This document shows positions 13,294 to 20,680 of a stretch of 28,063 bases of DNA, piece by piece (position 1 is the first letter of the stretch; every line of letters begins with the position of its first letter). This DNA comes from DASSKK01 sp035690495. GTDB lineage: Bacteria; Actinomycetota; Actinomycetes; Propionibacteriales; Nocardioidaceae. The DNA lies in NCBI GenBank assembly GCA_035690495.1, contig DASSKK010000073.1, positions 1-28,063 on the forward strand, read 5' to 3'. The notes under the pieces are model-generated. The model was not told where the DNA came from and searched no databases. It saw only the letters and a list, made by a program, of their open reading frames with translations. Made by a program: the position numbers and the translations under genes.

Positions 13294-14352
13294 ATGGACG
13301 GTACCAAGTCGCGGCCGTCGGTCCAGGCGACTACCCATCCGCCGGTCGAGCCCGTCGAGACCCCGGAGCCGATGATCCGGCTGGTCGACGTCGGCAAGAC
13401 CTACCCCGACGGCACCGTCGCGGTCCAGCAGCTGTCCTTCGACGTGCCCCGCGGGCGCACCGTAGTCATGGTCGGTCCGTCCGGATGCGGCAAGTCCACC
13501 ACGCTGAAGATGGTCAACCGGCTGATCGAGCCGACATCGGGCCGGATCTACCTAGACGGGGAGGACGTCACCGATGTTGACCCGGTCGCGCTGCGCCGGC
13601 GGATCGGCTATGTGATCCAGCAGATCGGGCTGTTCCCCCACCAGTCGATCCGCACCAACGTCGCCACCGTCCCGTCACTGCTCGGCTGGGACAAGAAGAA
13701 GGCGGCCGCCCGCGCCGAGGAGCTGCTCGAGATGGTCGGCCTCGATCCCTCGCAGTACGCCGACCGGTATCCCGCCCAGCTCTCCGGCGGCCAGCGGCAG
13801 CGGGTCGGGGTGGCGCGCGCGCTTGCCGCCGACCCGCCGGTGCTGCTGATGGACGAGCCGTTCGGCGCGGTCGACCCGATCGTGCGGACCCGGCTGCAGG
13901 ACGAGTTCGCGCACATCGCCCGCGACCTGGACAAGACCGTGCTGTTCGTGACCCACGACATCGACGAGGCGATCCGGCTCGGCGACAAGGTGGCGGTGTT
14001 CGCCGCCGGCGGCCGGCTCGCGCAGTTCGACGTACCCGCGCAGATCCTCGGCCGCCCGGCCGACGACTTCGTCGCCGAGTTCGTCGGCGCCTCACGCGGG
14101 CTGCGCCGGCTCTCGGTCACCCCGATCGAGGAGCGGGACCTCGAAGCACTCGACGGCGCCGAGGGCTCCCTGCCCCCCGTGGAGCTGGGCCGCATGCTGG
14201 AGGAGGCGCTCGCCCTGATGATGCGCAACGACGTGGCGGGGGTCCGCGTGACGCGCGACGGCCACCCGCTCGGCGTACTCACCCCCACCAGCGTGCACCG
14301 GGCGCTCCGCCGCTCCGTCGCCGAGTCTCCCGAGACCCAGCCCACCCACTGA
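13294..14352 (+). CDS. Osmoprotectant ABC transporter ATP-binding protein
   Basis: A 352-residue ABC ATPase of the OpuCA/ProV type, which powers the two permeases encoded on the opposite strand. Motifs are complete: Walker A GPSGCGKST (about residues 61-69), Q-loop GYVIQQIGLF, signature LSGGQRQR, Walker B VLLMDEPFG and H-loop VTHDIDEA. After the nucleotide-binding domain the C-terminus (PPVELGRMLEEALALMMRNDVAGVRVTRDG) holds one CBS-like unit; in OpuA-type pumps paired CBS domains sense ionic strength, so half a pair is notable. I accept the ATG at 13294, six bases after TAGGGT; an internal ATG at 13372 (MIRLVDVGKTY) with a GGAG nearby gives the usual family start and would remove a 26-residue Pro-rich leader. 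Confidence 0.92.
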   Translation: MDGTKSRPSVQATTHPPVEPVETPEPMIRLVDVGKTYPDGTVAVQQLSFDVPRGRTVVMVGPSGCGKSTTLKMVNRLIEPTSGRIYLDGEDVTDVDPVALRRRIGYVIQQIGLFPHQSIRTNVATVPSLLGWDKKKAAARAEELLEMVGLDPSQYADRYPAQLSGGQRQRVGVARALAADPPVLLMDEPFGAVDPIVRTRLQDEFAHIARDLDKTVLFVTHDIDEAIRLGDKVAVFAAGGRLAQFDVPAQILGRPADDFVAEFVGASRGLRRLSVTPIEERDLEALDGAEGSLPPVELGRMLEEALALMMRNDVAGVRVTRDGHPLGVLTPTSVHRALRRSVAESPETQPTH

Positions 14353-14370
14353 CCTCGCTCACTTGGGCCT

Positions 14371-14389
14371 CCGGTCGAGCCCGGACCGG
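14371..14389. terminator. Hairpin between convergent ATPase and relE genes
   Basis: CCGGTC-GAGCCCG-GACCGG forms a 6-bp stem 18 bases after the ATPase stop and about 40 bases before the relE stop. It probably works in both directions; there is no U-tract. Confidence 0.5.
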
Positions 14390-14426
14390 GGCCTCGTCCT
14401 CGTCCTCCGCGTCCCCGATGTGAGCA

Positions 14427-14693
14427 TCATCGGTAGATATCGCTGCGGCGGTCGATGTGGAAGACGGCGATCGCGCGATCGTCCTCGACGATCGCGAACA
14501 CGACCCGGTAGTCACCGCGACGAGCCACGTGCAGTCCAGCGAGCTCTCGTTTCAGGGGTTTGCCTACCCGGTGAGGGTTCTCGGCGAGTGCTCCGTAGAT
14601 GAACTCGACGCACGCTGTGGCGACCTTCTCCGGGAGTCGGCGGAGGTCGCGGTCGGCACGTGCGGTGATACGGACCACGTAGGGCGCGATCAC
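14427..14693 (-). CDS. relE: RelE/ParE family toxin
   Basis: An 88-residue toxin of the RelE superfamily. The start VVRITARADRDLRRLPEKV matches the family's first strand and helix, and the end HVARRGDYRVVFAIVEDD ... FHIDRRSDIYR has the RxGDYRVxF strand and the HRxDIYR tail with the conserved basic and aromatic residues of ribosome-dependent RNases. The GTG at 14693 overlaps the antitoxin stop (GTGA). It is complete, unlike the remnant at 9368-9546, and should be a ribosome-bound mRNase; the ParE-like gyrase-poison option cannot be excluded from sequence alone. Confidence 0.9.
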   Translation of the reverse strand: MIAPYVVRITARADRDLRRLPEKVATACVEFIYGALAENPHRVGKPLKRELAGLHVARRGDYRVVFAIVEDDRAIAVFHIDRRSDIYR

Positions 14694-14959
14694 CTCACGC
14701 CGTAGCGCGTGCGGATCTCATCGTTGTCGACGAATCGCCCCGCTGCTGCGTCAGCCTGCCCCTCACGGATGCCTTCGAGGGCGTGGGGAGTCCCCAGGAT
14801 CTCCAGCGTCTCTTCGAGAGACTCCAGGTCGGCTGCAGAGATGAGGACCGCGGCACGGCGTCCGTGCCGCGTGATCGTCACCCGGTCGTGGGTGCGTTCA
14901 ACCTCATCAACGTACCTCGACAGCCCGTTGCGAGCCTCACCCAGGGGCACAGTCGTCAT
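14690..14959 (-). CDS. Phd/YefM family antitoxin
   Basis: An 89-residue Phd/YefM antitoxin: TTVPLGEARNGLSRYVDEVERTHDRVTITRHGRRAAVLIS is the canonical DNA-binding N-terminal domain, with SLEETLEIL and a variable toxin-binding tail after it. The open frame extends upstream, but I start at the ATG at 14959, which gives the family start and lies seven bases after a TAATAT box. Its stop overlaps the relE GTG. A 20-base imperfect palindrome sits at the promoter. Confidence 0.9.
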   Translation of the reverse strand: MTTVPLGEARNGLSRYVDEVERTHDRVTITRHGRRAAVLISAADLESLEETLEILGTPHALEGIREGQADAAAGRFVDNDEIRTRYGVR

Positions 14960-14989
14960 GCGGGCAATATTAGCTATACGTCTAGCCAA
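14960..14989 (-). promoter_or_regulatory. Promoter and operator of the Phd-RelE pair
   Basis: TAATAT (14972-14967 on the minus strand) lies seven bases before the ATG at 14959. The adjoining 20 bases, TTAGCTATACGTCTAGCCAA (14970-14989), match their own reverse complement at 16 of 20 positions around a central ACGT. This fits a dimeric Phd-type binding site next to the -10 box. Confidence 0.6.
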
Positions 14990-15132
14990 AATGCCAGACG
15001 TTGCCGGGCGTGCCAACAGCAGCTGACCGCCGCCGAGCGCAACGACACGCCCGAGGTCGTCTGCGAGATGCATACGGCTGTTGCTCCGGGTATGCATGTG
15101 ACTGACGTTCCGCCGAGTGGAGAGGCTTGTCG

Positions 15133-16701
15133 ATGCGCAGAATCCCGCGTGCTTCGCGCCGGCTGTGGGCAGCGTTCTTCACCCTGCCCCTGCTGGCGTT
15201 CCTCGTCCCGCAGGCCGCATTCGCCCAAGGGGGCCAGAACGTCGGGATCACGCAGGGGTGGTACAGCCCTGCCGGGCTCGCTGCCGGCGACAAGGGTGAG
15301 ACCCTCGACCTCTTCTACTCCGCGCCGTACTTCTGCGACACGGCGGTGCCCAGCGGCGCCGACTCCGGCTGCGAGGCCGGCGCGAAGTACCGGCACCTGC
15401 CGCCTGGCGCGACCACCTCGCACCCGGTGTTCATCCCGGTCCCGCTCGGTGGCGTCAAGGCCAGCGTCCTGCAGTGCCCCAAGGCCGGCCACTGCATCGA
15501 CCACCCGGGGACCGTGGATCTGTCCCGGATCGCCGGCGGCCTCCCGGGATCGCCGGACCCGGGCACGGTGACGAACGAGCCGCTCGGCCCGCACGACCAC
15601 ATCGTGCTGGACCGCAACGGCAACCGGCCCGGGTGGTGGAGCGTCGTGATGATCGGCGTGACCAAGCAGTCCTCCTGGGACGCCATCGACGGCTCGCAGG
15701 GCAACATCGCCGTCGTACGGCAGCTGCAGGCCGACCCCGACAGCGGCGTGATGCCCGACGTCGCGACCAACATGTTCGTGCACTTCCAGACGCTGCCGGG
15801 GTTGGCCGCGACACGGCTCGCGGGTGCGGACCGGTTCCAGACCGCGATCGCGATCTCGCAGGACGAGTTCCCCTCCGACGGCTCGGCCTCGGCGGTGGTG
15901 CTGGCGCGCTCCGACGTCTACCCGGACGCGCTGACCGGTGCGCCGCTGGCCGCCGCCAAGAACGGTCCGCTGCTGCTCACCCGCAGCGACAGCCTGCAGC
16001 CGGCCACCAAGGCCGAGATCGGCCGCGTGCTCGGCACGAAGTCCGACCCGGTCTATCTGGTCGGCGGACCTGGCGCGCTGTCCCCGTCGATCGAGAGCGC
16101 CCTGGCCGACGCGGGCTACACCCACGTGCAGCGCCTCGGCGGGAAGAACCGCTACCAGACCGCCGTACGCGTGGCCGGACAGCTCGGTGACCCCGGCACG
16201 GTGTTCCTGGCGACCGGGCTGAACTTCCCGGACGCGCTGACCGCCGGGCCCGCCGTGATCGAGGACCAGGGCGCGATCCTGCTGACCAAGGACGGCAGTC
16301 TGCCGGACGCGACGTCGGGCTACCTCGAGTCGCAGGACCCGAAGACGGTGTACGCCGTGGGTGGTCCCGCGTGCCGGGCCGACACCTCGGCGGAGTGTGT
16401 GAGCGGCAAGAACCGTTACGCCACCTCGGCCAACGTCGCGGACCGGTTCTTCCCGGACGCTGCGGTCATCGGTGCGGCGACCGGGCAGAAGTTCCCCGAC
16501 GCCCTGACCGGCGGGCCGGACATGGCGCTGCACGACGGCCCGATGATGCTGGTGCGCAGCGACGGCGACCTGCCCCCGGCCATCTCCCACCAGCTGGCCG
16601 CGTACCAGTCCGGTCAGCCGATGGTCTACCTGTTCGGCGGCCCCTCCGCGATCCCGGCGCAGGTGGTCCGGGAGATCGCTCTCGCCGCCGACGGCAACTG
16701 A
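15133..16701 (+). CDS. Secreted protein with three CWB2 repeats
   Basis: A 522-residue exported protein. The signal peptide is MRRIPRASRRLWAAFFTLPLLAFLVPQAAFA|Q (cut near residue 31). Residues about 32-225 form an unrecognised domain with Cys and His residues (YFCDT, CEAGAKYRH, LGPHDHIVLDRNGN). Residues 226-522 are three CWB2 wall-binding repeats, each starting RLAGADRFQTA, RLGGKNRYQTA or SGKNRYATS and containing a FPDALT segment and a VGGP motif. The ATG at 15133 has an AGAGG seven bases upstream; a TTG at 15127 is in frame but too close to that site. It is a second CWB2 protein in the window, shorter and with a different effector domain from the one at 2425-4920, which suggests a shared attachment to the same wall polymer. 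Confidence 0.9.
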   Translation: MRRIPRASRRLWAAFFTLPLLAFLVPQAAFAQGGQNVGITQGWYSPAGLAAGDKGETLDLFYSAPYFCDTAVPSGADSGCEAGAKYRHLPPGATTSHPVFIPVPLGGVKASVLQCPKAGHCIDHPGTVDLSRIAGGLPGSPDPGTVTNEPLGPHDHIVLDRNGNRPGWWSVVMIGVTKQSSWDAIDGSQGNIAVVRQLQADPDSGVMPDVATNMFVHFQTLPGLAATRLAGADRFQTAIAISQDEFPSDGSASAVVLARSDVYPDALTGAPLAAAKNGPLLLTRSDSLQPATKAEIGRVLGTKSDPVYLVGGPGALSPSIESALADAGYTHVQRLGGKNRYQTAVRVAGQLGDPGTVFLATGLNFPDALTAGPAVIEDQGAILLTKDGSLPDATSGYLESQDPKTVYAVGGPACRADTSAECVSGKNRYATSANVADRFFPDAAVIGAATGQKFPDALTGGPDMALHDGPMMLVRSDGDLPPAISHQLAAYQSGQPMVYLFGGPSAIPAQVVREIALAADGN

Positions 16702-16752
16702 CCCCCCGCCGAGTCGGCGCGTCTGCAGACCCAAACCCCGCCGACCCGGCTC

Positions 16753-16797
16753 GTCTGCACGGCAGACTAATCGACCTTAGTCCGGTAGACTCGCCCC
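16753..16797 (+). promoter_or_regulatory. Promoter, operator and hairpin before the Phd-VapC pair
   Basis: TAGACT (16786-16791) is followed by six bases and the GTG at 16798. Just upstream is the inverted repeat GACTAA-TCGACC-TTAGTC (16765-16782), a likely antitoxin site, and overlapping it the hairpin GTCTGC-ACG-GCAGAC (16753-16767), which may end the upstream CWB2 transcript. Confidence 0.55.
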
Positions 16798-17019
16798 GTG
16801 CTCACGGTGAACGTACACGAAGCGAAGACCCGGCTCTCCGAGCTGCTGGCTCGCGTCGAGAACGGCGAGCAGGTCGTGATCGCCCGGGCGGGAAAGCCGG
16901 TGGCACGCCTCGACGCGGTCGCCGCCGCGCCGGAGCGTCACTTCGGCGTCATGGAGTTCACGGTGCCCGCGAGCTTCTTCGAGCCCCTGCCCGAGTCCGA
17001 GCTCACCGCATGGGAGTGA
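16798..17019 (+). CDS. Phd/YefM family antitoxin
   Basis: A 73-residue antitoxin with the Phd/YefM pattern TVNVHEAKTRLSELLARVENGEQVVIARAGKPVARL and a tail (PASFFEPLPESELTAWE) that should contact the toxin. The start is the GTG at 16798, six bases after TAGACT. Its stop overlaps the toxin start at 17016 by GTGA. It is expected to repress its promoter through the inverted repeat just upstream. Confidence 0.9.
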   Translation: MLTVNVHEAKTRLSELLARVENGEQVVIARAGKPVARLDAVAAAPERHFGVMEFTVPASFFEPLPESELTAWE

Positions 17020-17408
17020 GCTATCTGCTGGACACGCACGTGGTGCTGTGCCTTCTCGGAGAGCCGCAGCGGTTGCCCGCTTGGGTGCGTGAAACCCTCG
17101 CCGATCGGGCGAACACCCTGCTGGTGTCGGCCGTGTCGGCGATGGAGGTCGCGACGAAGTTCAGGCTCGGCAAGCTCGACGTCGCCCGCGGCCTCGTGGA
17201 CAGCTGGGACGCGCGCGTGCATGACATCGACGGGGAGGAGCTTCCCCTGTCAGCCCGGCACGCCCTCGCCGCCGGGGCGATGACCTGGGCGCATCGCGAC
17301 CCGTTCGACCGGATGCTCGCAGCGCAGTCCATGCTCGAGAATGCGCCGCTGGTCTCTGGCGACGTGGCAATGTCCGAGCTGCCCGGCCTGCGACTCCTCA
17401 GCTGGTAG
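17016..17408 (+). CDS. vapC: VapC-type PIN ribonuclease toxin
   Basis: A 130-residue PIN toxin paired with the Phd-type antitoxin. Active-site residues are visible: Asp in SYLLDTHVVLCLL, Glu in VSAMEVATKF, Asp in HRDPFDRMLAAQS and Asp in LVSGDVAMSEL. This DTHxxL/HRDPFDR pattern is the common Phd-linked VapC type. The GTG at 17016 gives the usual 4-nt overlap; an ATG at 17010 in the same frame would add two residues. The 3' end overlaps the convergent acetyltransferase gene by 11 bases. Confidence 0.92.
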   Translation: MSYLLDTHVVLCLLGEPQRLPAWVRETLADRANTLLVSAVSAMEVATKFRLGKLDVARGLVDSWDARVHDIDGEELPLSARHALAAGAMTWAHRDPFDRMLAAQSMLENAPLVSGDVAMSELPGLRLLSW

Positions 17409-18474
17409 CACCCGCGACCGGCACGTGCCGGTGCCAGGACTGGGTGACGTATTTGGTCTTCCACCCCATCGACACGTAGAGGCCGTCCGCGCCGGTCGGC
17501 GAGTCGGCGTCCACCTCGAGACCGACCCGGTCGCGGCCGCGCGAGGCGGCGTCCGCGATCACGGTCTTCAGCAGCGACTTGGCGACCCCTCGGCCGCGGG
17601 CGTTGGAGCGCACGCCGATGTACTCCACGTAGCTGCCGTCCGCCTGGCCGTCCTCGCCCTCCACGAACGACCCGACCAGCGCACCGGCCGGGTCCGCCTT
17701 CCCGTCCGCGTCGTCCGCACCGTCCATGATCTCCGCGATCCACCAGTGGTCCCACCGGTGCCCGGGGTCCTCACGCAGCCGGAACACGAACTCGTCGAAG
17801 CTCTCCTCGTGGGAGTTGAAGTGGTCGGCGAACGCGCTCTCCAAGATCTCGTGCACGGCGTGCAGGTCGGCCTCCTCCGGCATCCCGGACCCCTGCCGCT
17901 CGACGGGCCGGATCCTGACCCCCTCGCCGTGCTCGTCGTCCAGGCTCGCCTCGTCGCGCGTCACCGGCCGGGTCATCTGCCACCAGGTGCGCACCTTCTC
18001 GAAGCCCGCCTCGGTCAGCCACCGCTGCTGGCGCGGGTCGTCGGCGAACGCGCCCGAGTCGATCTGTTGTACGTCGAGCCCGCGCTCTGCGCCGATCCGG
18101 GATGCCGCGCGATCCGCCCACGCGAACAGGGTGCTCGACGTACTCTCGGCCCGCTCTTCGGCGAGCTCGGGGTCCACGACCAGGGTCAGCAGCATCCTCC
18201 CGGCGGCACGGTCGTGGGCGCTCGCCCAGCCGCGCACCTGTCCCTCGTCGTCGCGCACGATCACGTTCTCGCGGGTGATCGACCCGTGCGCGGAGACCTC
18301 GACCAGGACGGTGTCCTCGGTCGCGCTCGCCCAGCCGCGGGCGGCCTGTTCGTGGCGGCGCAGCAGCTCGGCGATCTCCGGGGCGTCGCCGGCGTCCGGC
18401 TCGGAGACCGACCATCCAGGCGGGAGGTCCCCCGGCAGCTCGGCGGACAAGGGCTCGGGACTGGTCGGCATCAC
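17398..18474 (-). CDS. Double GNAT-domain acetyltransferase
   Basis: A 358-residue protein with two GNAT folds, an arrangement shared with mycothiol synthase (MshD) and related actinobacterial acetyltransferases. The second domain has a good acetyl-CoA site (YVEYIGVRSNARGRGVAKSLL, with RGRGVA as the pyrophosphate loop); the first (LLTLVVDPELAEERAEST) lacks a clear GxG loop and is probably degenerate. The substrate is unknown; MshD itself is usually shorter and I do not assign that role. The start is the GTG at 18474 or the ATG at 18471. It overlaps the vapC gene tail to tail by 11 bases and probably lies at the core-genome border of the accessory region. Confidence 0.85.
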   Translation of the reverse strand: MMPTSPEPLSAELPGDLPPGWSVSEPDAGDAPEIAELLRRHEQAARGWASATEDTVLVEVSAHGSITRENVIVRDDEGQVRGWASAHDRAAGRMLLTLVVDPELAEERAESTSSTLFAWADRAASRIGAERGLDVQQIDSGAFADDPRQQRWLTEAGFEKVRTWWQMTRPVTRDEASLDDEHGEGVRIRPVERQGSGMPEEADLHAVHEILESAFADHFNSHEESFDEFVFRLREDPGHRWDHWWIAEIMDGADDADGKADPAGALVGSFVEGEDGQADGSYVEYIGVRSNARGRGVAKSLLKTVIADAASRGRDRVGLEVDADSPTGADGLYVSMGWKTKYVTQSWHRHVPVAGATS

Positions 18475-18508
18475 CGGCCTAGTTTTCCATACCCGCCGTC
18501 AGCGACCC

Positions 18509-18531
18509 GCCCGGACGTCGAGCATCCGGGC
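18509..18531 (-). terminator. Hairpin after the coiled-coil membrane gene
   Basis: GCCCGGA-CGTCGAGCA-TCCGGGC, a 7-bp perfect stem, lies five bases past the stop of the minus-strand gene at 18536 and before the start of the acetyltransferase gene. Confidence 0.6.
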
Positions 18532-18535
18532 GAAG

Positions 18536-19129
18536 TCAGGCGTGGAGGGCGAGGGGCTCGGTCTGCTCAGCCTCGGCCGCCACGGTCTGCGCCGCAAGGA
18601 GGGCCTCGTCGAGCTCGGCCTGCAGGCCGTGGAGCTGCTCATGCGCCTCGGTCAGGGCCGTCTCGGCGTCGTTGGCCCGGCGGGACTCGCGCTGCACCCG
18701 GGCCTCAGCGGCCATCGCCCGCTGGTCGGAGGCGAGCACGGTCGCCTCGAGCTCGGAGATCTCGTGGTCGCGGGCCGCAAGCCGGTCGGTCATCGCGGTG
18801 GTGAACTCGGCGTGCTCGCCGGCGCGCTCGGTGAACATCACCCGGTAGGCCTGCGCCTGGGCAGCACGGTCGGCGGCGGCCTCACGGCGGCTCTGGGTCA
18901 GCTCGGTGTAGACGATCCGGGCGGCGGCCCATCCGCACGCGAGCGCGAACACCGCCGCGACCGCGAGCCAGAAGAACAGGTGCACGGCCAGCGCGAGGAC
19001 GACGGCCACGGTGGCCAGGCACATCAGCGCGACTGCGACGGTGACGCGCACGCTGCGCTGCCGGCGCCGTGAGGTACGGGCAGTGGCGGGCGACGACACC
19101 GCCGGGGTGGAGGGGGAAGTCTCAACCAT
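18536..19129 (-). CDS. Two-helix membrane protein with coiled coil
   Basis: A 197-residue protein with no recognised family. After a Ser/Thr/Arg-rich N-terminus, two adjacent membrane helices are predicted (VTVAVALMCLATVAVVLALAV and FFWLAVAAVFALACGWAAARIV), followed by a long charged coiled coil (about 85-185; RDHEISELEATVLASDQRAMAAEARVQRE and ELDEALLAAQ). It would sit in the membrane with the coiled coil in the cytoplasm. The ATG at 19129 lies six bases after TACCCT, a leaderless start. It follows the DUF3180 gene closely, so it may also be read from the folate operon; a similar gene often accompanies DUF3180, but I recall that only loosely. Confidence 0.75.
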   Translation of the reverse strand: MVETSPSTPAVSSPATARTSRRRQRSVRVTVAVALMCLATVAVVLALAVHLFFWLAVAAVFALACGWAAARIVYTELTQSRREAAADRAAQAQAYRVMFTERAGEHAEFTTAMTDRLAARDHEISELEATVLASDQRAMAAEARVQRESRRANDAETALTEAHEQLHGLQAELDEALLAAQTVAAEAEQTEPLALHA

Positions 19130-19144
19130 AGGTTCAGGGTAGGT

Positions 19145-19669
19145 CTACTTCGGCGGCCCGCTGACGCGACACGCACGCTCGAGGAGCAGGGATCCGACCA
19201 TGATCAGCAGGGCCGCGACCCCCGCGAGCACGCTGTGCACGATCCGCTGGCCGGCCAGATGCGACGCGACGCCCACCCAGGACAGCGCGAACCCGAAGTA
19301 CCCGCCGGCCACCGCGGCCCCGGCCAGCCCGCAGGCCTTGGCCAGCACCAGACGGTTGACGGCCTGGTGCGGCTCGAGCCGGGCCCGCCCGTCGCCGCGG
19401 CGGTGCACGTCGCGGTGGGTGACGTAGGCGACGTACCCGATGATCGCGGCGACCAGGAACAGCGCGAGCACCGGCAGCCAACCGACCGTGGGGGCGTAGC
19501 CGCGGATCGCGATGGTGACCAGGCGGAGCACCCAGCCGACGACCAGACCGGCCACCCCGAACCCGACCAGCGCGCCCGGCGGCGTGGTCTTGATCCGGCC
19601 CTCCGGCGGGCGGTCGTCATCGGGGCGGTCCTCGTCCGGGTCAAGGCGCGGATCCGGATCCCGGCTCAA
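19145..19669 (-). CDS. DUF3180 family membrane protein
   Basis: A 174-residue integral membrane protein of the DUF3180 family, which in actinobacteria typically follows folK. The acidic N-terminus (about 30 residues) is followed by RIKTTPPGALVGFGVAGLVVG, the family start, and four hydrophobic helices (LVGFGVAGLVVGWVL, LPVLALFLVAAIIGYVAYV, LAGAAVAGGYFGFAL, VLAGVAALLIMVGSLLL). The conserved LEPHQAVNRLVLAKACGLAG segment lies between helices 2 and 3. Function is unknown. The start is a TTG at 19669, 10 bases after the folK stop, with AGGACGG nearby; a later start is possible. Confidence 0.9.
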   Translation of the reverse strand: MSRDPDPRLDPDEDRPDDDRPPEGRIKTTPPGALVGFGVAGLVVGWVLRLVTIAIRGYAPTVGWLPVLALFLVAAIIGYVAYVTHRDVHRRGDGRARLEPHQAVNRLVLAKACGLAGAAVAGGYFGFALSWVGVASHLAGQRIVHSVLAGVAALLIMVGSLLLERACRVSGPPK

Positions 19670-19679
19670 CCCAGCCGTC

Positions 19680-20246
19680 CTACACGTCGAGCGAGACGTC
19701 GTCGCGGCGGGTGACCCCGTCGGTGCCGACCTTCTCCAGCAGTTCGGCGATCGGGCCGGCGTCGATCAGCTCCGCGTCGGGCTCGACATCGTGCCAGGGG
19801 ACGAGCACGAACGCCCGCTCGGCGGCCTTGGGGTGCGGCAGCACCAGGTCCGGGTAGTTCGCGCGACGGTCCCCGACCACCACCAGGTCCACGTCGAGGG
19901 TCCGCGGCGCGCCGTACTCCCCGCCGCGCTCACGGCCGTAGGCGTCCTCGATCGCCAGCGCCCGCTCGAGCAGGGTCCTCGCCGACAGCGTGGTGTCCAT
20001 GAGCACGACGGCGTTCAGGAACTTCTTCGACCCCTCGGGGGCGTCCACCGGCTCGGTCTCGTAGACCGGCGACACGGACGTCACCCATACCTCGGGGGTG
20101 TCGGCCAGCGAGTCCACGGCACCCTGCAGGTGGGCGGTGCGCTCCCCCAGGTTGGAGCCGATCGACAGCACGCAGCGCCTGATCGGGTGCATCTCGCCGG
20201 TCAGCGTGTCGGTGTCCACGATGTTCGGGTTCGGGGTCTCTGTCAC
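19680..20246 (-). CDS. folK: 2-amino-4-hydroxy-6-hydroxymethyldihydropteridine pyrophosphokinase
   Basis: The 188-residue HPPK transfers pyrophosphate from ATP to 6-hydroxymethyl-dihydropterin, making the substrate of FolP. The family motifs are complete: VLSIGSNLGERTAHLQGAV at the start, PVYETEPV, FLNAVV, and GAPRTLDVDLVVVGD, whose two Asp residues bind Mg, then LVLPHPKAAERAFVLVP. I start at the GTG at 20246, which overlaps the folB stop (GTGA); the open frame extends upstream but inside folB. The C-terminal tail ends DGVTRRDDVSLDV. Confidence 0.97.
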   Translation of the reverse strand: MTETPNPNIVDTDTLTGEMHPIRRCVLSIGSNLGERTAHLQGAVDSLADTPEVWVTSVSPVYETEPVDAPEGSKKFLNAVVLMDTTLSARTLLERALAIEDAYGRERGGEYGAPRTLDVDLVVVGDRRANYPDLVLPHPKAAERAFVLVPWHDVEPDAELIDAGPIAELLEKVGTDGVTRRDDVSLDV

Positions 20247-20680
20247 GTCTCGGCTCCTCGGCTCCGAAGGATCGTCACCGCGACGTCGGAGAACGTCGCG
20301 TCGATGGGGGCGTTCGGCTTGTGCACGGTCACCTCGACCCAGCCGACCCGTTCCCGGGCCAGGCACCGGTCGGCGATCCGCTGGGCCAGTGTCTCGATCA
20401 GGTTCACCGGGTCGGTCTCGACGGCGTCACGGACCGTGGTCGTCAGGCTTCCGTAGTCGACAGTGTCTCGCACCTCGTCGCTGCCCGCAGCCTCGCGGGT
20501 GTCCACCCCGAGCACCAGGTCGACGACGAAGACCTGCCCCTCGCGGCGCTCGAAGTCGAGTACGCCGTGGTGGCCGCGGGCGGCGATGCCGCGTACGACG
20601 ATCCGGTCCCCCGCGGGGTGACCTGATCGCCCCGGCTGGTCGGTCGCAGCCGGATAGTTGGTCATCTCATGCATCGTCAT
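20243..20680 (-). CDS. folB: Dihydroneopterin aldolase
   Basis: A 145-residue FolB, which converts dihydroneopterin to 6-hydroxymethyl-dihydropterin and glycolaldehyde. Key residues are seen in RGIAARGHHGVLDFERREGQ (the Glu and surrounding loop), VDYGSL, LIETLAQRIADRCL (Glu of the pterin pocket) and the catalytic Lys in VEVTVHKPNAPI. The first 23 residues before IVVRGI are an extension. The ATG at 20680 has an AGGGG upstream; ATGs at 20674 and 20665 are possible. It overlaps the NTF2-like gene by 14 bases and folK by 4. Confidence 0.96.
   Translation of the reverse strand: MTMHEMTNYPAATDQPGRSGHPAGDRIVVRGIAARGHHGVLDFERREGQVFVVDLVLGVDTREAAGSDEVRDTVDYGSLTTTVRDAVETDPVNLIETLAQRIADRCLARERVGWVEVTVHKPNAPIDATFSDVAVTILRSRGAET

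Noticed and set aside
14974..16734. Long minus-strand open frame opposite the second CWB2 protein
   Set aside because: No start signal, strongly Arg/Gly-biased composition and a clear real gene on the other strand.
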